A stretch of DNA of 64,000 nucleotides from assembly GCF_002119405.1 (NCBI RefSeq), contig NZ_MTBG01000017.1:1-64000 (forward strand), in the 5' to 3' direction. Shown one piece after another: positions 15,926 to 24,384 of this stretch (the stretch's first letter is position 1; each line of letters begins with the position of its first letter). The notes under the pieces were generated by a model. It worked only from the letters and a program-made list of their open reading frames with translations, was not told where the DNA came from and searched no databases. Source of the DNA: Pseudoruegeria sp. SK021 (lineage in GTDB: Bacteria; Pseudomonadota; Alphaproteobacteria; Rhodobacterales; Rhodobacteraceae). A program made the position numbers and the translations under genes.

Positions 15926-17320
15926 TTATGGCGCCAGCGGTTGGTTCAGGCCAAGTGCCCCGATTTTTTCATCTTCGCGCGTCGCAATCCGTTCCCGCCG
16001 CCAATGAACCTCGACGATGGCGCCTGAGCGGTCTGGGCGCTCTTCCGAGTTTAGGAAGGGGTCAGAACCGTTATAGAACGTCAATTCGGCGCCGGTTCGT
16101 TCTAGCAGCGTTTTTGCGATAAACAATCCAAGGCCCATCCCTTCGTATTCTGGCCGTTTCGCGACCTCGGAGTCCGACTTTCGGCTTCGCAGGAAGGGGT
16201 CGCCAAGGCGTCCGATCACGTGGGCGGGATAGCCCTGACCATCATCACTGATCCGAATTCGAATGGAGGCGCTGGTCCACATTGCATCGACCCAGACGGT
16301 GCTATCCGCAAAATCGACAGCGTTTTGCATCAGGTTGCGCAGCCCGTGGATGATTTCCGGTTGCCGCTTGATCTGCGGTTGCAGGCTTTCGCCATCCAGC
16401 GTCGGGGCTATGGAAAACCGAACTCTTTTGCCGCGCTCGGTATGGGGCTCTGCGGCTTCATGGATCACGGTTTCAAGCGGGGCATATTGCATATGCTTGT
16501 CGTCTTTCCCGGCCCGGCCCATGGATCGCAGAATATCTCGGCAGCGATCGGCCTGGTCACGGATCAGACCGGCATCGGCCCGTTGGTCCGGGTCTTCCAA
16601 TTCGTCGTACATTTCCGAACTGACCAGCTTGATGGTCGCGAGAGGTGTTCCAAGCTCATGCGCGGCGGCGGCCACCACGCCACCAAGGTCGGTCAGTTTC
16701 TGCTCGCGTTCCAGGGCCATCTGCGTCGCCAGGATCGCATCAGACATCGCATTGATCTCTATGCTGATCCGGCGGGCGTATCCGGCAATGAAAACAAGGC
16801 CGATTACAATAGCGACCCAAAACCCCAACAGAAAGTCCGGCGGCATATCCATGACCACGCCGAGACGGTTGGTCAGCGGGAAGTTGAAGATCGCAACCCC
16901 GGTAATCAGCAGAAAAGCGACGCCGCCAAGCAGCACCGTAGACCGCAACTGAAGCGCAGAGGCCGAGATCGTGACGGGCGCGAGGATCAGAAGAGCGAAG
17001 GGATTGTTCAGGCCTCCGGTCAGGAACAGGAGGAAACTGAGTTGCGAGATGTCGAAAAGCAGCATCGACACAACTTCGCCTTCGCTTAGGCGCTTGTTCT
17101 CAGGAAAAATATAGACGGCAAAGAGGTTGGAAATGACCGATGCGCCCACAGCCAAGTAGCACAGGCCAAATTGCAGGTTCAGGGCAAAGGCGTATTGCGC
17201 CACGGTGATCGTGATCAACTGCCCCGAGATGGCGATCCAGCGCAGGACAACCAAGGTTCGCAATCGAATCCAATGGCTGCGTGCCTCGGGGGCGAATGGG
17301 TAATTCATACGGTTGGGCAT
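15926..17320 (-). CDS. regB: Redox sensor histidine kinase RegB/PrrB
   Basis: A 464-residue membrane sensor kinase controlling photosynthesis, respiration, CO2 and N2 fixation genes in response to redox state. The N-terminal half has six hydrophobic segments (residues about 25-175), including the GGLNNPFA motif proposed to bind quinone. Next comes the phosphorylation site AAAHELGTPLATIKL, then DRCRDILRSMGRAGKDD, which carries the redox-active cysteine known in RegB (Cys265 in R. capsulatus). The ATPase domain shows LMQNAVDFA, SDDGQGYP and GMGLGLFIAKTLLE. The start ATG has AAGGGG nine bases upstream. It is divergent from senC-regA, the standard arrangement. Confidence 0.93.
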   Translation of the reverse strand: MPNRMNYPFAPEARSHWIRLRTLVVLRWIAISGQLITITVAQYAFALNLQFGLCYLAVGASVISNLFAVYIFPENKRLSEGEVVSMLLFDISQLSFLLFLTGGLNNPFALLILAPVTISASALQLRSTVLLGGVAFLLITGVAIFNFPLTNRLGVVMDMPPDFLLGFWVAIVIGLVFIAGYARRISIEINAMSDAILATQMALEREQKLTDLGGVVAAAAHELGTPLATIKLVSSEMYDELEDPDQRADAGLIRDQADRCRDILRSMGRAGKDDKHMQYAPLETVIHEAAEPHTERGKRVRFSIAPTLDGESLQPQIKRQPEIIHGLRNLMQNAVDFADSTVWVDAMWTSASIRIRISDDGQGYPAHVIGRLGDPFLRSRKSDSEVAKRPEYEGMGLGLFIAKTLLERTGAELTFYNGSDPFLNSEERPDRSGAIVEVHWRRERIATREDEKIGALGLNQPLAP

Positions 17321-17435
17321 CGGTGTGGCCCCTTGGTCGCCGGGATTGCGTCAGGTGGTCTGTTTCGCGGCCGTCTGCTAAGTCACGGCAGGATCAGAAT
17401 AGGATCCTTGTGAGGAAGGCGAAAGGATTGTTTCA

Positions 17436-18047
17436 ATGGCCCGATTTGTCGCCATATCGGCTGCGGTTTTGATCCTGTGCCTGTTGGGAGGCAGCTTGGT
17501 CTTTGTTCTGTTGCCCCGTGAGACTGACGCCTTCGCCTCGTGCGGCAGCAGCAGCGGTGGCGCGATCGGAGGGCCGTTTACCTTAATCGATTCCTCAGGG
17601 CAGGCGGTCACGGAGGCCGAAGTCATCACAGAGCCGGCCTTGATCTATTTTGGCTACACGTTCTGCCCGGACGTGTGCCCGATGGACATGATGCGCAATG
17701 CTGAAGCCGTCGACATTCTGGCAGAACGTGGCATCTCGGCCACGCCTGTGTTCATCACGGTCGACCCCCAGCGGGACACGCCCGAGGTGGTGGGCACCTA
17801 TGCCGAGGCCATGCATGACCGGGCCATCGGGTTGACCGGCACGCCTGCGCAGATTAAGGGCGCAAGCCAAGCGTATAAGACGTTTTTTAAGGTTCAAGGA
17901 CCGGAAAGCGACCCTTATTATCTGGTCGATCATTCGACCTTCACCTACCTCGTCCTACCGGAAGTTGGCTTTGTAGACGTCTTCCGACGTGACCTGACGC
18001 CGACCCAGATCGCAGATCGTGCTGGCTGTTTCATAAAACAGAGTTAA
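17436..18047 (+). CDS. senC: SCO1/SenC family copper chaperone (PrrC)
   Basis: A 203-residue membrane-anchored thioredoxin-fold protein needed for copper assembly of cytochrome oxidase and, in this cluster, linked to RegB signalling. One N-terminal transmembrane segment (residues 4-24, AAVLILCLLGGSLVFVLL) anchors the domain in the periplasm. The copper ligands are the FCPDVCPMD cysteine pair (CxxxC) and the later His in YLVDHSTFTYLV. It lies between regB (divergent) and regA (70-base gap, same strand). Confidence 0.93.
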   Translation: MARFVAISAAVLILCLLGGSLVFVLLPRETDAFASCGSSSGGAIGGPFTLIDSSGQAVTEAEVITEPALIYFGYTFCPDVCPMDMMRNAEAVDILAERGISATPVFITVDPQRDTPEVVGTYAEAMHDRAIGLTGTPAQIKGASQAYKTFFKVQGPESDPYYLVDHSTFTYLVLPEVGFVDVFRRDLTPTQIADRAGCFIKQS

Positions 18048-18122
18048 GTCGTCGCTCTGAGTGAAATTGACGCGCGACACGTGACGGGATAGACCCGGCG
18101 GAAACCAAACTCGGAGATGGAC

Positions 18123-18677
18123 ATGTCGGAACAGGACCTTGGGGATATTGGGGACGACCCGACACTTTTGCTGGTCGACGACGATGAACCGTTTCTGAAA
18201 CGCCTGACCCGAGCCATGGAAAAACGCGGGTTCGTGGTCGAAAATGCCGGCTCCGTGGCCGCTGGTAAAGCGATCGCAACAGCCCGGCCTCCGGCCTATG
18301 CGGTGGTAGACCTGCGCCTCGAAGACGGTAACGGTCTGGATGTGGTCGAAGTTTTGCGCGCCAAACGACCTGATTGCCGGGTTGTAGTCCTGACCGGATA
18401 CGGTGCCATCGCCACGGCAGTTGCTGCGGTGAAGATCGGCGCGACCGACTACCTGTCGAAGCCGGCCGATGCCAATGACATCACCTCGGCCCTTTTGGCC
18501 CGATTGGATGAATTGCCACCGCCGCCGGAAAATCCGATGTCTGCGGATCGGGTCCGGTGGGAACACATCCAGCGGGTCTATGAACTCTGTGACCGCAACG
18601 TATCCGAAACCGCGCGCCGCCTGAACATGCACCGCCGGACGCTGCAACGTATCCTCGCCAAACGCAGCCCGCGCTGA
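18123..18677 (+). CDS. regA: Redox response regulator RegA/PrrA
   Basis: A 184-residue response regulator of the ActR/RegA/PrrA type, the partner of RegB. The receiver domain has LLLVDDDEPF (acidic pocket), VVDLRLEDG with the phospho-Asp, VVLTGYGAIATA and DYLSKPAD (conserved Lys). A proline-rich linker (PPPPENPM) leads to a Fis-type helix-turn-helix, CDRNVSETARRLNMHRRTLQ. I take the second ATG, at 18123, because GGAG ends six bases before it; the ATG at 18117 abuts that GGAG directly and is unlikely. It is very conserved within the group. Confidence 0.94.
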   Translation: MSEQDLGDIGDDPTLLLVDDDEPFLKRLTRAMEKRGFVVENAGSVAAGKAIATARPPAYAVVDLRLEDGNGLDVVEVLRAKRPDCRVVVLTGYGAIATAVAAVKIGATDYLSKPADANDITSALLARLDELPPPPENPMSADRVRWEHIQRVYELCDRNVSETARRLNMHRRTLQRILAKRSPR

Positions 18678-18695
18678 GCGCAACGGGCTACGACA

Positions 18696-19292
18696 CTAAC
18701 ACTGACCAAGCAAGGTCGCGTGGCGGGCGGTAAAGGCCGTCCGGCATTCGGTCGGAGGCCGCAACGTCACGTCTAGCCCTTCAATTAAGGTTGAAGGGGG
18801 CGGTCGAAAGAACTTGGCAGCCTCGGTTTCAGAAAATCCCGCGATACGCGTGGCTTCCATCCATGCCGAGATCCGGTCGGCCCGCTTGATCTGTTTCCTG
18901 ACTTGTTCGGGCAACTCGGCGGGCAGGCCGAACCGTGTATGGATCGCCGCTGATAAACGCGCCTCAAGATCGCTGTATTTGGGGCCGATGGCGGATTTGA
19001 CCGGTGAGATCATATCGCCGATGACATATTCTGCCGCATCATGCAGCAGAGCCGCCAAGCGCCATTTGGCCGGAGCCGTCGGGGCAATCCGACCGAACAG
19101 ATTTTCGACCAATAAGGAATGTTCGGCGACGGAGTAGGCGTGTGCGCCGATTGTCTGGCCATTCCAGCGGGCCACGAAGGCCAGTCCGTGGGCAATATCC
19201 TCGACCTCAATATCCATCGGCGTCGGGTCCAGCAGATCAAGTCTGCGGCCAGACAGCATCCGTTGCCATGCGCGGGGGGGCGATTTGGTCAT
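18696..19292 (-). CDS. HD-domain phosphohydrolase
   Basis: A 198-residue metal-dependent HD phosphohydrolase related to YfbR (5-prime-deoxynucleotidase-like). The metal-binding sites are visible: SVAEHSLLVENL (first His), LLHDAAEYVIGDM (His-Asp pair) and ADRISAWMEA (C-terminal Asp). The start at 19292 is chosen because GAGGAG lies five to eight bases upstream; a longer frame to 19379 overlaps the divergent gene. It converges on regA with an 18-base gap. The substrate is inferred only from family resemblance. Confidence 0.85.
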   Translation of the reverse strand: MTKSPPRAWQRMLSGRRLDLLDPTPMDIEVEDIAHGLAFVARWNGQTIGAHAYSVAEHSLLVENLFGRIAPTAPAKWRLAALLHDAAEYVIGDMISPVKSAIGPKYSDLEARLSAAIHTRFGLPAELPEQVRKQIKRADRISAWMEATRIAGFSETEAAKFFRPPPSTLIEGLDVTLRPPTECRTAFTARHATLLGQC

Positions 19293-19431
19293 GAACTCTC
19301 CTCGGGTGACCCGGGCTGGGTGTAACCGCAATATCGGGCTGGGGAAAAGGCCAGAAGCTGCCAGCGTGGGATGGATCATTCAAAAATTGGCTGACCGCAC
19401 CTATGTTTGTGTCAGGAAGAGGAGAGAGCAC

Positions 19432-20181
19432 ATGATGACCATTACCCGTGACGACGGCCGGAATTGCCTGATCGTGGAGCCATCCGGAAAGCTTGCTCGG
19501 GATGATTTCGACAGGCTGACCGAGACATTCAATACGATGGTGAATGAGTCCGATCAGATCCCGAACCTCGTTGTGCATGCGGCCGAATTCCCCGGATGGC
19601 GGGATTTTTCGGCTCTCGTTGGGCATTTGTCCTTTTTGCGTGACCACCACAAAATGGTTGCCAAGATTGCTTTGGTGTCGGATTCACGCGTTCTGGATGT
19701 TGCGCCGAAAATTGCGAAGCACTTCCTGTTTGCCGAGATCCGGGTGTTTCCCGGATCGGCGTTGGATGCTGCACTGGAATGGGTCGCCGCGCCGATGGAT
19801 GCGCCCAATCACGTCACGATCCTGACGGACCTGCCACCGGATGTAATTGGAATCTCTGTACGTGGCGTCATCAGCGCCAAGGATTACCACGATACAATCG
19901 TGCCGCTGATTGAGCGCAAGTTGCAGGATCACCCGAAGGTCAAATGTCTGTACCAGATCGGGCCAGAGTTCAAATCAATGACCCCCGGCGCGGTTTGGAG
20001 CGATGCGCGGGTAGGAATGATGAATCTTAGCGCCTTCTCCAAGATTGCGGTGGTGTCGGATCTGGAGTGGATTCGGCATGGCACCCGGGTATTCGCCCCG
20101 TTGATTCCGGGTCGGGTCCATGTCTTTGGCAATTCTGAAATGGCCGAGGCGCGGCTGTGGATCAGCGGCGACGACGCTTAA
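19432..20181 (+). CDS. Tandem SpoIIAA-like protein
   Basis: A 249-residue protein made of two consecutive SpoIIAA-like (STAS-related) domains. The first covers about residues 1-120 (MMTITRDDGRNCLIVEPSGK, PGWRDFSALVGHLSFLRDHH, RVFPGSALDAALEWV). The second covers about residues 125-249 (VIGISVRGVISAKDYHDTIV, KIAVVSDLEWIRHGTRVF). Each has the VHxAEFPGW-type or equivalent strand and a helix with a conserved Lys. Such proteins are common in marine alphaproteobacteria; their ligands are unknown. GGAGAG lies seven bases before the ATG at 19432. No partner is adjacent. Confidence 0.8.
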   Translation: MMTITRDDGRNCLIVEPSGKLARDDFDRLTETFNTMVNESDQIPNLVVHAAEFPGWRDFSALVGHLSFLRDHHKMVAKIALVSDSRVLDVAPKIAKHFLFAEIRVFPGSALDAALEWVAAPMDAPNHVTILTDLPPDVIGISVRGVISAKDYHDTIVPLIERKLQDHPKVKCLYQIGPEFKSMTPGAVWSDARVGMMNLSAFSKIAVVSDLEWIRHGTRVFAPLIPGRVHVFGNSEMAEARLWISGDDA

Positions 20182-20189
20182 AAAGCAAT

Positions 20190-20215
20190 CCACGGCCAGC
20201 ATAGGCCAGCCGTGG
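20190..20215 (-). terminator. Probable argG terminator
   Basis: Stem CCACGGC (20190-20196) with GCCGTGG (20209-20215); on the minus strand it is followed by ATTGCTTTTT. It lies just downstream of argG and between two convergent genes, so it may act on both. Confidence 0.5.
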
Positions 20216-20231
20216 GTATATGGGTGTCGGA

Positions 20232-21455
20232 TTAACCGAGACGACGGTCCCGCATCGCCAGCAGACGCAGGCGGAGGGCGTTGAGTTTGATGAAGCCTGC
20301 CGCGTCTTTCTGATCGTAGGCACCAGCATCGTCTTCAAACGTGACGTGGCTTTCCGAATAGAGCGAATGATCGGACCAGCGCCCGACGGTCCGTGCCAAA
20401 CCCTTGTAAAGCTTGAGGCGAACTGTTCCCGTCACGTGCTTTTGGCTGTGGTCGATGGCCGCTTGGAGCATCTCGCGCTCGGGGCTGTACCAGAAGCCGT
20501 TATAAATCAGCTCGGCATACCGGGGCATCAGTTCGTCTTTCAGGTGCGCGGCGCCACGGTCCAGCGTGATCTGTTCGATGCCGCGATGGGCTTCGAGCAA
20601 AAGGGTGCCGCCCGGCGTTTCGTAAATGCCGCGCGACTTCATGCCAACGAAGCGTCCTTCGACCAGATCAAGGCGTCCGCAGCCGTGCTTGCCGCCCAAT
20701 TCATTGAGCTTTGTCAGAATTGTGGCGGGGCTCATGGCCTCGCCGTTGATGGCGACGGCGTCACCCTTTTCGAAGGTGACTTCGATGAATTCCGGGGTGT
20801 CCGGGGCGTTTTCCGGGGCGACGGTGCGCTGGTAGACATAATCGGGCGCGTCTTCGGCCGGGTTTTCCAGAACCTTGCCTTCGGACGAGGTGTGCAGAAG
20901 ATTCGCGTCAACCGAGAACGGGGCTTCGCCGCGTTTATCCTTAGCGATCGGGATCTGGTGGGTCTCGGCGAACTCCAACAGTTTGGTTCGGCTGGACAAA
21001 TCCCATTCGCGCCACGGCGCGATTACCTTGATGTCGGGGTTCAGGGCATAGGCAGAGAGTTCGAACCGGACCTGGTCGTTGCCCTTGCCGGTCGCGCCGT
21101 GGGCGACGGCATCGGCGCCGGTTTCTTCCGCGATCTCGATCAGGCGCTTGGAAATCAGCGGCCGCGCGATGGAGGTGCCCAGCAGATAGAGCCCTTCATA
21201 AACAGCGTTAGCACGGAACATCGGGAACACGAAATCGCGCACGAATTCTTCCCGAACATCTTCGATGAAGATATTTTCTGGTTTAACGCCAAGCAGTTCT
21301 GCTTTTTTGCGCGCTGGTTCCAGTTCTTCGCCCTGGCCGAGATCGGCGGTGAAGGTCACCACTTCGCAACCATATTCGATCTCAAGCCATTTCAGGATGA
21401 TCGAGGTATCGAGGCCGCCTGAATAGGCGAGGACAACTTTCTTGGGGGCGGACAT
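20232..21455 (-). CDS. argG: Argininosuccinate synthase
   Basis: A 407-residue enzyme joining citrulline and aspartate with ATP in arginine synthesis. The ATP-binding P-loop-like motif [16 protein letters not shown] lies at residues 9-24, and [17 protein letters not shown] (residues about 114-130) and the C-terminal sequence around [19 protein letters not shown] are standard for the family. Length is typical (about 400). It starts [14 protein letters not shown] at 21455. Regulation may involve the repeat array upstream at 21555-21609, which lies in the divergent intergenic region. Confidence 0.97.
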   Translation of the reverse strand: MSAPKKVVLAYSGGLDTSIILKWLEIEYGCEVVTFTADLGQGEELEPARKKAELLGVKPENIFIEDVREEFVRDFVFPMFRANAVYEGLYLLGTSIARPLISKRLIEIAEETGADAVAHGATGKGNDQVRFELSAYALNPDIKVIAPWREWDLSSRTKLLEFAETHQIPIAKDKRGEAPFSVDANLLHTSSEGKVLENPAEDAPDYVYQRTVAPENAPDTPEFIEVTFEKGDAVAINGEAMSPATILTKLNELGGKHGCGRLDLVEGRFVGMKSRGIYETPGGTLLLEAHRGIEQITLDRGAAHLKDELMPRYAELIYNGFWYSPEREMLQAAIDHSQKHVTGTVRLKLYKGLARTVGRWSDHSLYSESHVTFEDDAGAYDQKDAAGFIKLNALRLRLLAMRDRRLG

Positions 21456-21554
21456 TTCGGTACTCCGGAAACTGGGTCGGACCCGGGTTTAGCGGCGTTT
21501 CGACGAGGGGGCAAGGATCCCGCAACACAGGGCCAAATCCCACCGAACGGTGCG

Positions 21555-21609
21555 TCGGACTTTTATCGGACTTTCGTCGGACTTGGATCGGACCGTTTCA
21601 GGATCGGAC
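21555..21609. repeat. TCGGAC iterated repeats at 11-bp period
   Basis: TCGGAC begins at 21555, 21566, 21577 and 21588, exactly 11 bases apart, and again at 21604. A lone copy occurs at 21477. The first three are extended to TCGGACTT. It lies in the 231-base region between divergent argG and the membrane-protein gene at 21687, so it could be an operator array with binding on one face of the helix. Confidence 0.6.
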
Positions 21610-21686
21610 TCGCCCCCAACCGCACGCTTTGCAGCCTTGTCTGGCTGCAGTAGGGTCCGGGAAGGAAGCGATGAAAAGGGTCCTCG

Positions 21687-22511
21687 ATGCTGTCTTTCCG
21701 AATTTTGCGCCACGCCATCATGATGGTCGTTACCAATCTGGGCGATGTCCTGCGGCTGAGCGCGCCGATGATCGCGTTTGCGGCGCTTGTGCCTTTGGCG
21801 CTTTGGCTGTTTGGGATCAGCCCAGATCCGGTGGTGATGGATTTCTCGGCGCTTGACCCATCTACGGACGCGCCCTCAGGTGCCGCTGCGGTGGAGGCCG
21901 AGATCGTCAGCGTCAATTCCCCGCTGTTGATTCTGGCGGGCATCGTGCAATCGGCGATTGGCTTGTGGGTGCTGGTGGCGTGGCATCGCTATGTTCTGCT
22001 GGAAGAACGGCCCGGCCGGTTCTCGGCGACGGTGCCGATGGACCGGGTGCTTGGGTATCTGGGGCAGTTGATCTTGATCGTTTTGGCCAGCGTGGCCGCC
22101 ACCGCTGTCGTCGGATTGGCTGTGCTTTTGGTGCTGACCCTGTTCGGTGATTCGGCCTTTGGGTTGGCGCTGTCTTTCCTGTTGGCGGTTGGTTGCGTGG
22201 TCTTGGTGTATCCGTTCGTGCTTAGGTTGTCGGTGGCATTGCCTGCCGCCGCGATTGGACAGCGGTTGGGGCTGCGCGGCGCGTGGGAGGCAACCCGGGG
22301 CCAGACCGGGCTGTGTCTGGGCCTGCTGTTGTGGGGCGTGGTGGCCAGCTTGGTGGCATGGTTGCCGATGATCTTGCTGGCGTTCGTGTTGCCCACGGCG
22401 CTGTTTATCGTTGCGAATGCGGTGTTTCAGGTACTCTGCACCGTGGTGGCCGCCAGCGTCTTGACCACGCTTTACGGCTATTTTGTCCAGAAGCGGGTCC
22501 TGATGCTGTAG
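21687..22511 (+). CDS. Uncharacterised polytopic membrane protein
   Basis: A 274-residue protein of unknown function with about six hydrophobic segments (residues 20-46, 80-100, 120-145, 150-180, 205-235 and 240-265) and a cytoplasmic or periplasmic stretch near 50-75. Its first residues, MLSFRILRHAIMMVVTNLGD, suit a membrane-insertion start. It shows no enzyme motifs that I can identify; rhodobacterial genomes carry similar proteins near ilvA. The start is supported by AAAGGG about seven bases upstream. It is followed by ilvA after 115 bases. Confidence 0.75.
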   Translation: MLSFRILRHAIMMVVTNLGDVLRLSAPMIAFAALVPLALWLFGISPDPVVMDFSALDPSTDAPSGAAAVEAEIVSVNSPLLILAGIVQSAIGLWVLVAWHRYVLLEERPGRFSATVPMDRVLGYLGQLILIVLASVAATAVVGLAVLLVLTLFGDSAFGLALSFLLAVGCVVLVYPFVLRLSVALPAAAIGQRLGLRGAWEATRGQTGLCLGLLLWGVVASLVAWLPMILLAFVLPTALFIVANAVFQVLCTVVAASVLTTLYGYFVQKRVLML

Positions 22512-22626
22512 GAGGATGATGGGCACCGCGCACAGGAGGCCACAGCAGCAGGGTCGGGGCGGTGCCGACTGCCTGCTGCCCGAAGACGCGCTTGCCAAGG
22601 GCACGCAATCGGGGCACTTCTGAGCC

Positions 22627-23874
22627 ATGACCAGTTTTTCCGACGCGGCCCTTGCCGCCACCGCCCGTATGCGTGCGCTGTTTCCGCCGACGCCCTTGCA
22701 GCGCAATGAGTTTTTGTCCCGCCGCTTCAACGCCGATATTTGGTTGAAGCGCGAGGATCTGTCACCGGTGCGGTCCTATAAAATTCGGGGCGCATTCAAC
22801 GCCATGCGCAAGGTGCGGGCGGACACCCCCGATCAAGGCCAGTTCGTCTGTGCCAGCGCCGGAAATCACGCGCAGGGCGTGGCGTTTGCCTGCCGCCACT
22901 TCGGCGTACGCGGAACAATCTTTATGCCGGTAACGACGCCGCAGCAGAAGATCCTCAAAACCCGGACCTTCGGGGGCGAGGCGATCACGATCAAGCTGGT
23001 CGGGGATTATTTCGACGATACGCTGGCCGCCGCGCAGGACTATTGTGCGGGGATCGGCGGGCATTTCCTGTCGCCGTTCGATGATGATGATGTGATTGAG
23101 GGTCAGGCCTCGGTCGCGGTGGAGATTCTGGATCAATTGGGGGCGGCGCCGGATGTGGTGGTTCTGCCGGTTGGTGGCGGCGGATTGGCCTCGGGTGTGC
23201 GGATGTTCTTGGCCGAGGCGGCCCCGGATGTGGCGCTGCGGCTGGTTGAGCCGGCCGGCGGGGCCAGTCTGACGGCGGCTCTGGCGGGGGGCGGCCCGGT
23301 CACCCTGAAGAAGGTTGATAATTTCGTCGATGGGGCGGCGGTGGCGCGGATTGGCGATCGTACCTATGCGGCCTTGTCCGATGTGCCGCTGGCACAGGTC
23401 CTGACCGCGCCCGAAGACAGAATATGCGCCACCCTGATCGAAGTGTTGAACATTGAAGGGATCGTGTTGGAGCCAGCCGGAGCCTTGGCGGTCGATGCGC
23501 TGACCGATCTGGCGGGCGAAATCGCAGGCAAGACCGTGGTCTGTGTGACCTCGGGCGGGAACTTCGATTTCGAGCGGTTGCCAGAGGTGAAGGAACGGGC
23601 CCTGCGGTTTTCCGGGGTGAAGAAGTACTTTGTGCTGCGCCTGCCGCAACGTCCGGGGGCCCTGCGTGAGTTCCTGTCGTTGCTGGGGCCAGATGACGAT
23701 ATCGCCCGGTTCGAGTACTTAAAGAAATCAGCCCGGAATTTCGGGTCGGTCTTGATTGGGATTGAAACCGCCGAGGCGGCGAATTTCACCGATTTGTTCG
23801 CTCGGCTGGATGCCAAGGGATTCATCTATGAAGACATCACCCAAAACCAGACCCTGTCCGAGTTCCTGATCTAG
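22627..23874 (+). CDS. ilvA: Threonine ammonia-lyase (IlvA)
   Basis: A 415-residue PLP enzyme converting threonine to 2-oxobutanoate for isoleucine synthesis. The cofactor lysine is in SYKIRGAFNAM (near residue 50), the substrate loop is ASAGNHAQGVAFAC, and the phosphate-binding glycines are PVGGGGLASGV. The C-terminal part (from about residue 330, FVLRLPQRPGALREFLSLLG) is an ACT-like regulatory domain. One such domain is shorter than the two of the classical biosynthetic E. coli enzyme but is common in alphaproteobacteria. The start MTSFSDAALAA at 22627 fits the family. It converges on the Hpt gene with an 11-base gap. Confidence 0.93.
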   Translation: MTSFSDAALAATARMRALFPPTPLQRNEFLSRRFNADIWLKREDLSPVRSYKIRGAFNAMRKVRADTPDQGQFVCASAGNHAQGVAFACRHFGVRGTIFMPVTTPQQKILKTRTFGGEAITIKLVGDYFDDTLAAAQDYCAGIGGHFLSPFDDDDVIEGQASVAVEILDQLGAAPDVVVLPVGGGGLASGVRMFLAEAAPDVALRLVEPAGGASLTAALAGGGPVTLKKVDNFVDGAAVARIGDRTYAALSDVPLAQVLTAPEDRICATLIEVLNIEGIVLEPAGALAVDALTDLAGEIAGKTVVCVTSGGNFDFERLPEVKERALRFSGVKKYFVLRLPQRPGALREFLSLLGPDDDIARFEYLKKSARNFGSVLIGIETAEAANFTDLFARLDAKGFIYEDITQNQTLSEFLI

Positions 23875-23885
23875 CCTCTCAAGGC

Positions 23886-24233
23886 TCAGGCGACGGCGCC
23901 AAGGCGCGGCAGTCCGGCCAAAAGGTCGGATTTGGACTGATCATAGGCGTTGAGAATTGGGGTAATGTCGATTTCGGCGCTGGTGCCCGTGCGGGCGTCG
24001 ACTTCGGCGGTTTGGCACAGGCGGGCCAATTCGTCGAAGCCAAGGTTCAGGGCGGCACCTTTCAGGAAATGCATCAAATCTTCCAGATCACCCGGCGTCA
24101 GCGGAGTGGCGGGTGACGGCGCGCGCAGTGTTTGCGCCACCGATTCGGTTTCTTCCAAAAACAACGCCACGACTTCGGAAAACGCGTCTTCGCCGACCTC
24201 TCGTCGAAGGTCTTGTACTCGTGCCCAATTCAT
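23886..24233 (-). CDS. Hpt-domain phosphotransfer protein
   Basis: A 115-residue stand-alone histidine phosphotransfer protein of the four-helix-bundle type. The phosphorylatable His is in MHFLKGAALNLGFDEL, which is the Hpt signature (H-x-L-K-G). Such proteins shuttle phosphoryl groups between a hybrid kinase and a response regulator. It is divergent from the response-regulator/phosphatase gene at 24385 (151-base gap), suggesting that the two form a phosphorelay; no kinase is adjacent. It ends 11 bases after the ilvA stop on the opposite strand. Confidence 0.85.
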   Translation of the reverse strand: MNWARVQDLRREVGEDAFSEVVALFLEETESVAQTLRAPSPATPLTPGDLEDLMHFLKGAALNLGFDELARLCQTAEVDARTGTSAEIDITPILNAYDQSKSDLLAGLPRLGAVA

Positions 24234-24384
24234 ATCCGATCCTTTAACGGCTGTGCTGCTAAAATCTTCCCTGACGTTAAACGAACCGCCTTAACGGAGG
24301 ATTGCCGATTTCGGTCGAATGCGGGGCTTCATGCATTCTTAAGCCGGGCATGCCACCACTGGTGCAGATGTGGGAGGCGGGATC

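Noticed and set aside
20220-21422. Long plus-strand open frame opposite argG
   Set aside because: It is exactly antisense to argG and arises from the high GC codon use; no ribosome site and no recognisable protein.
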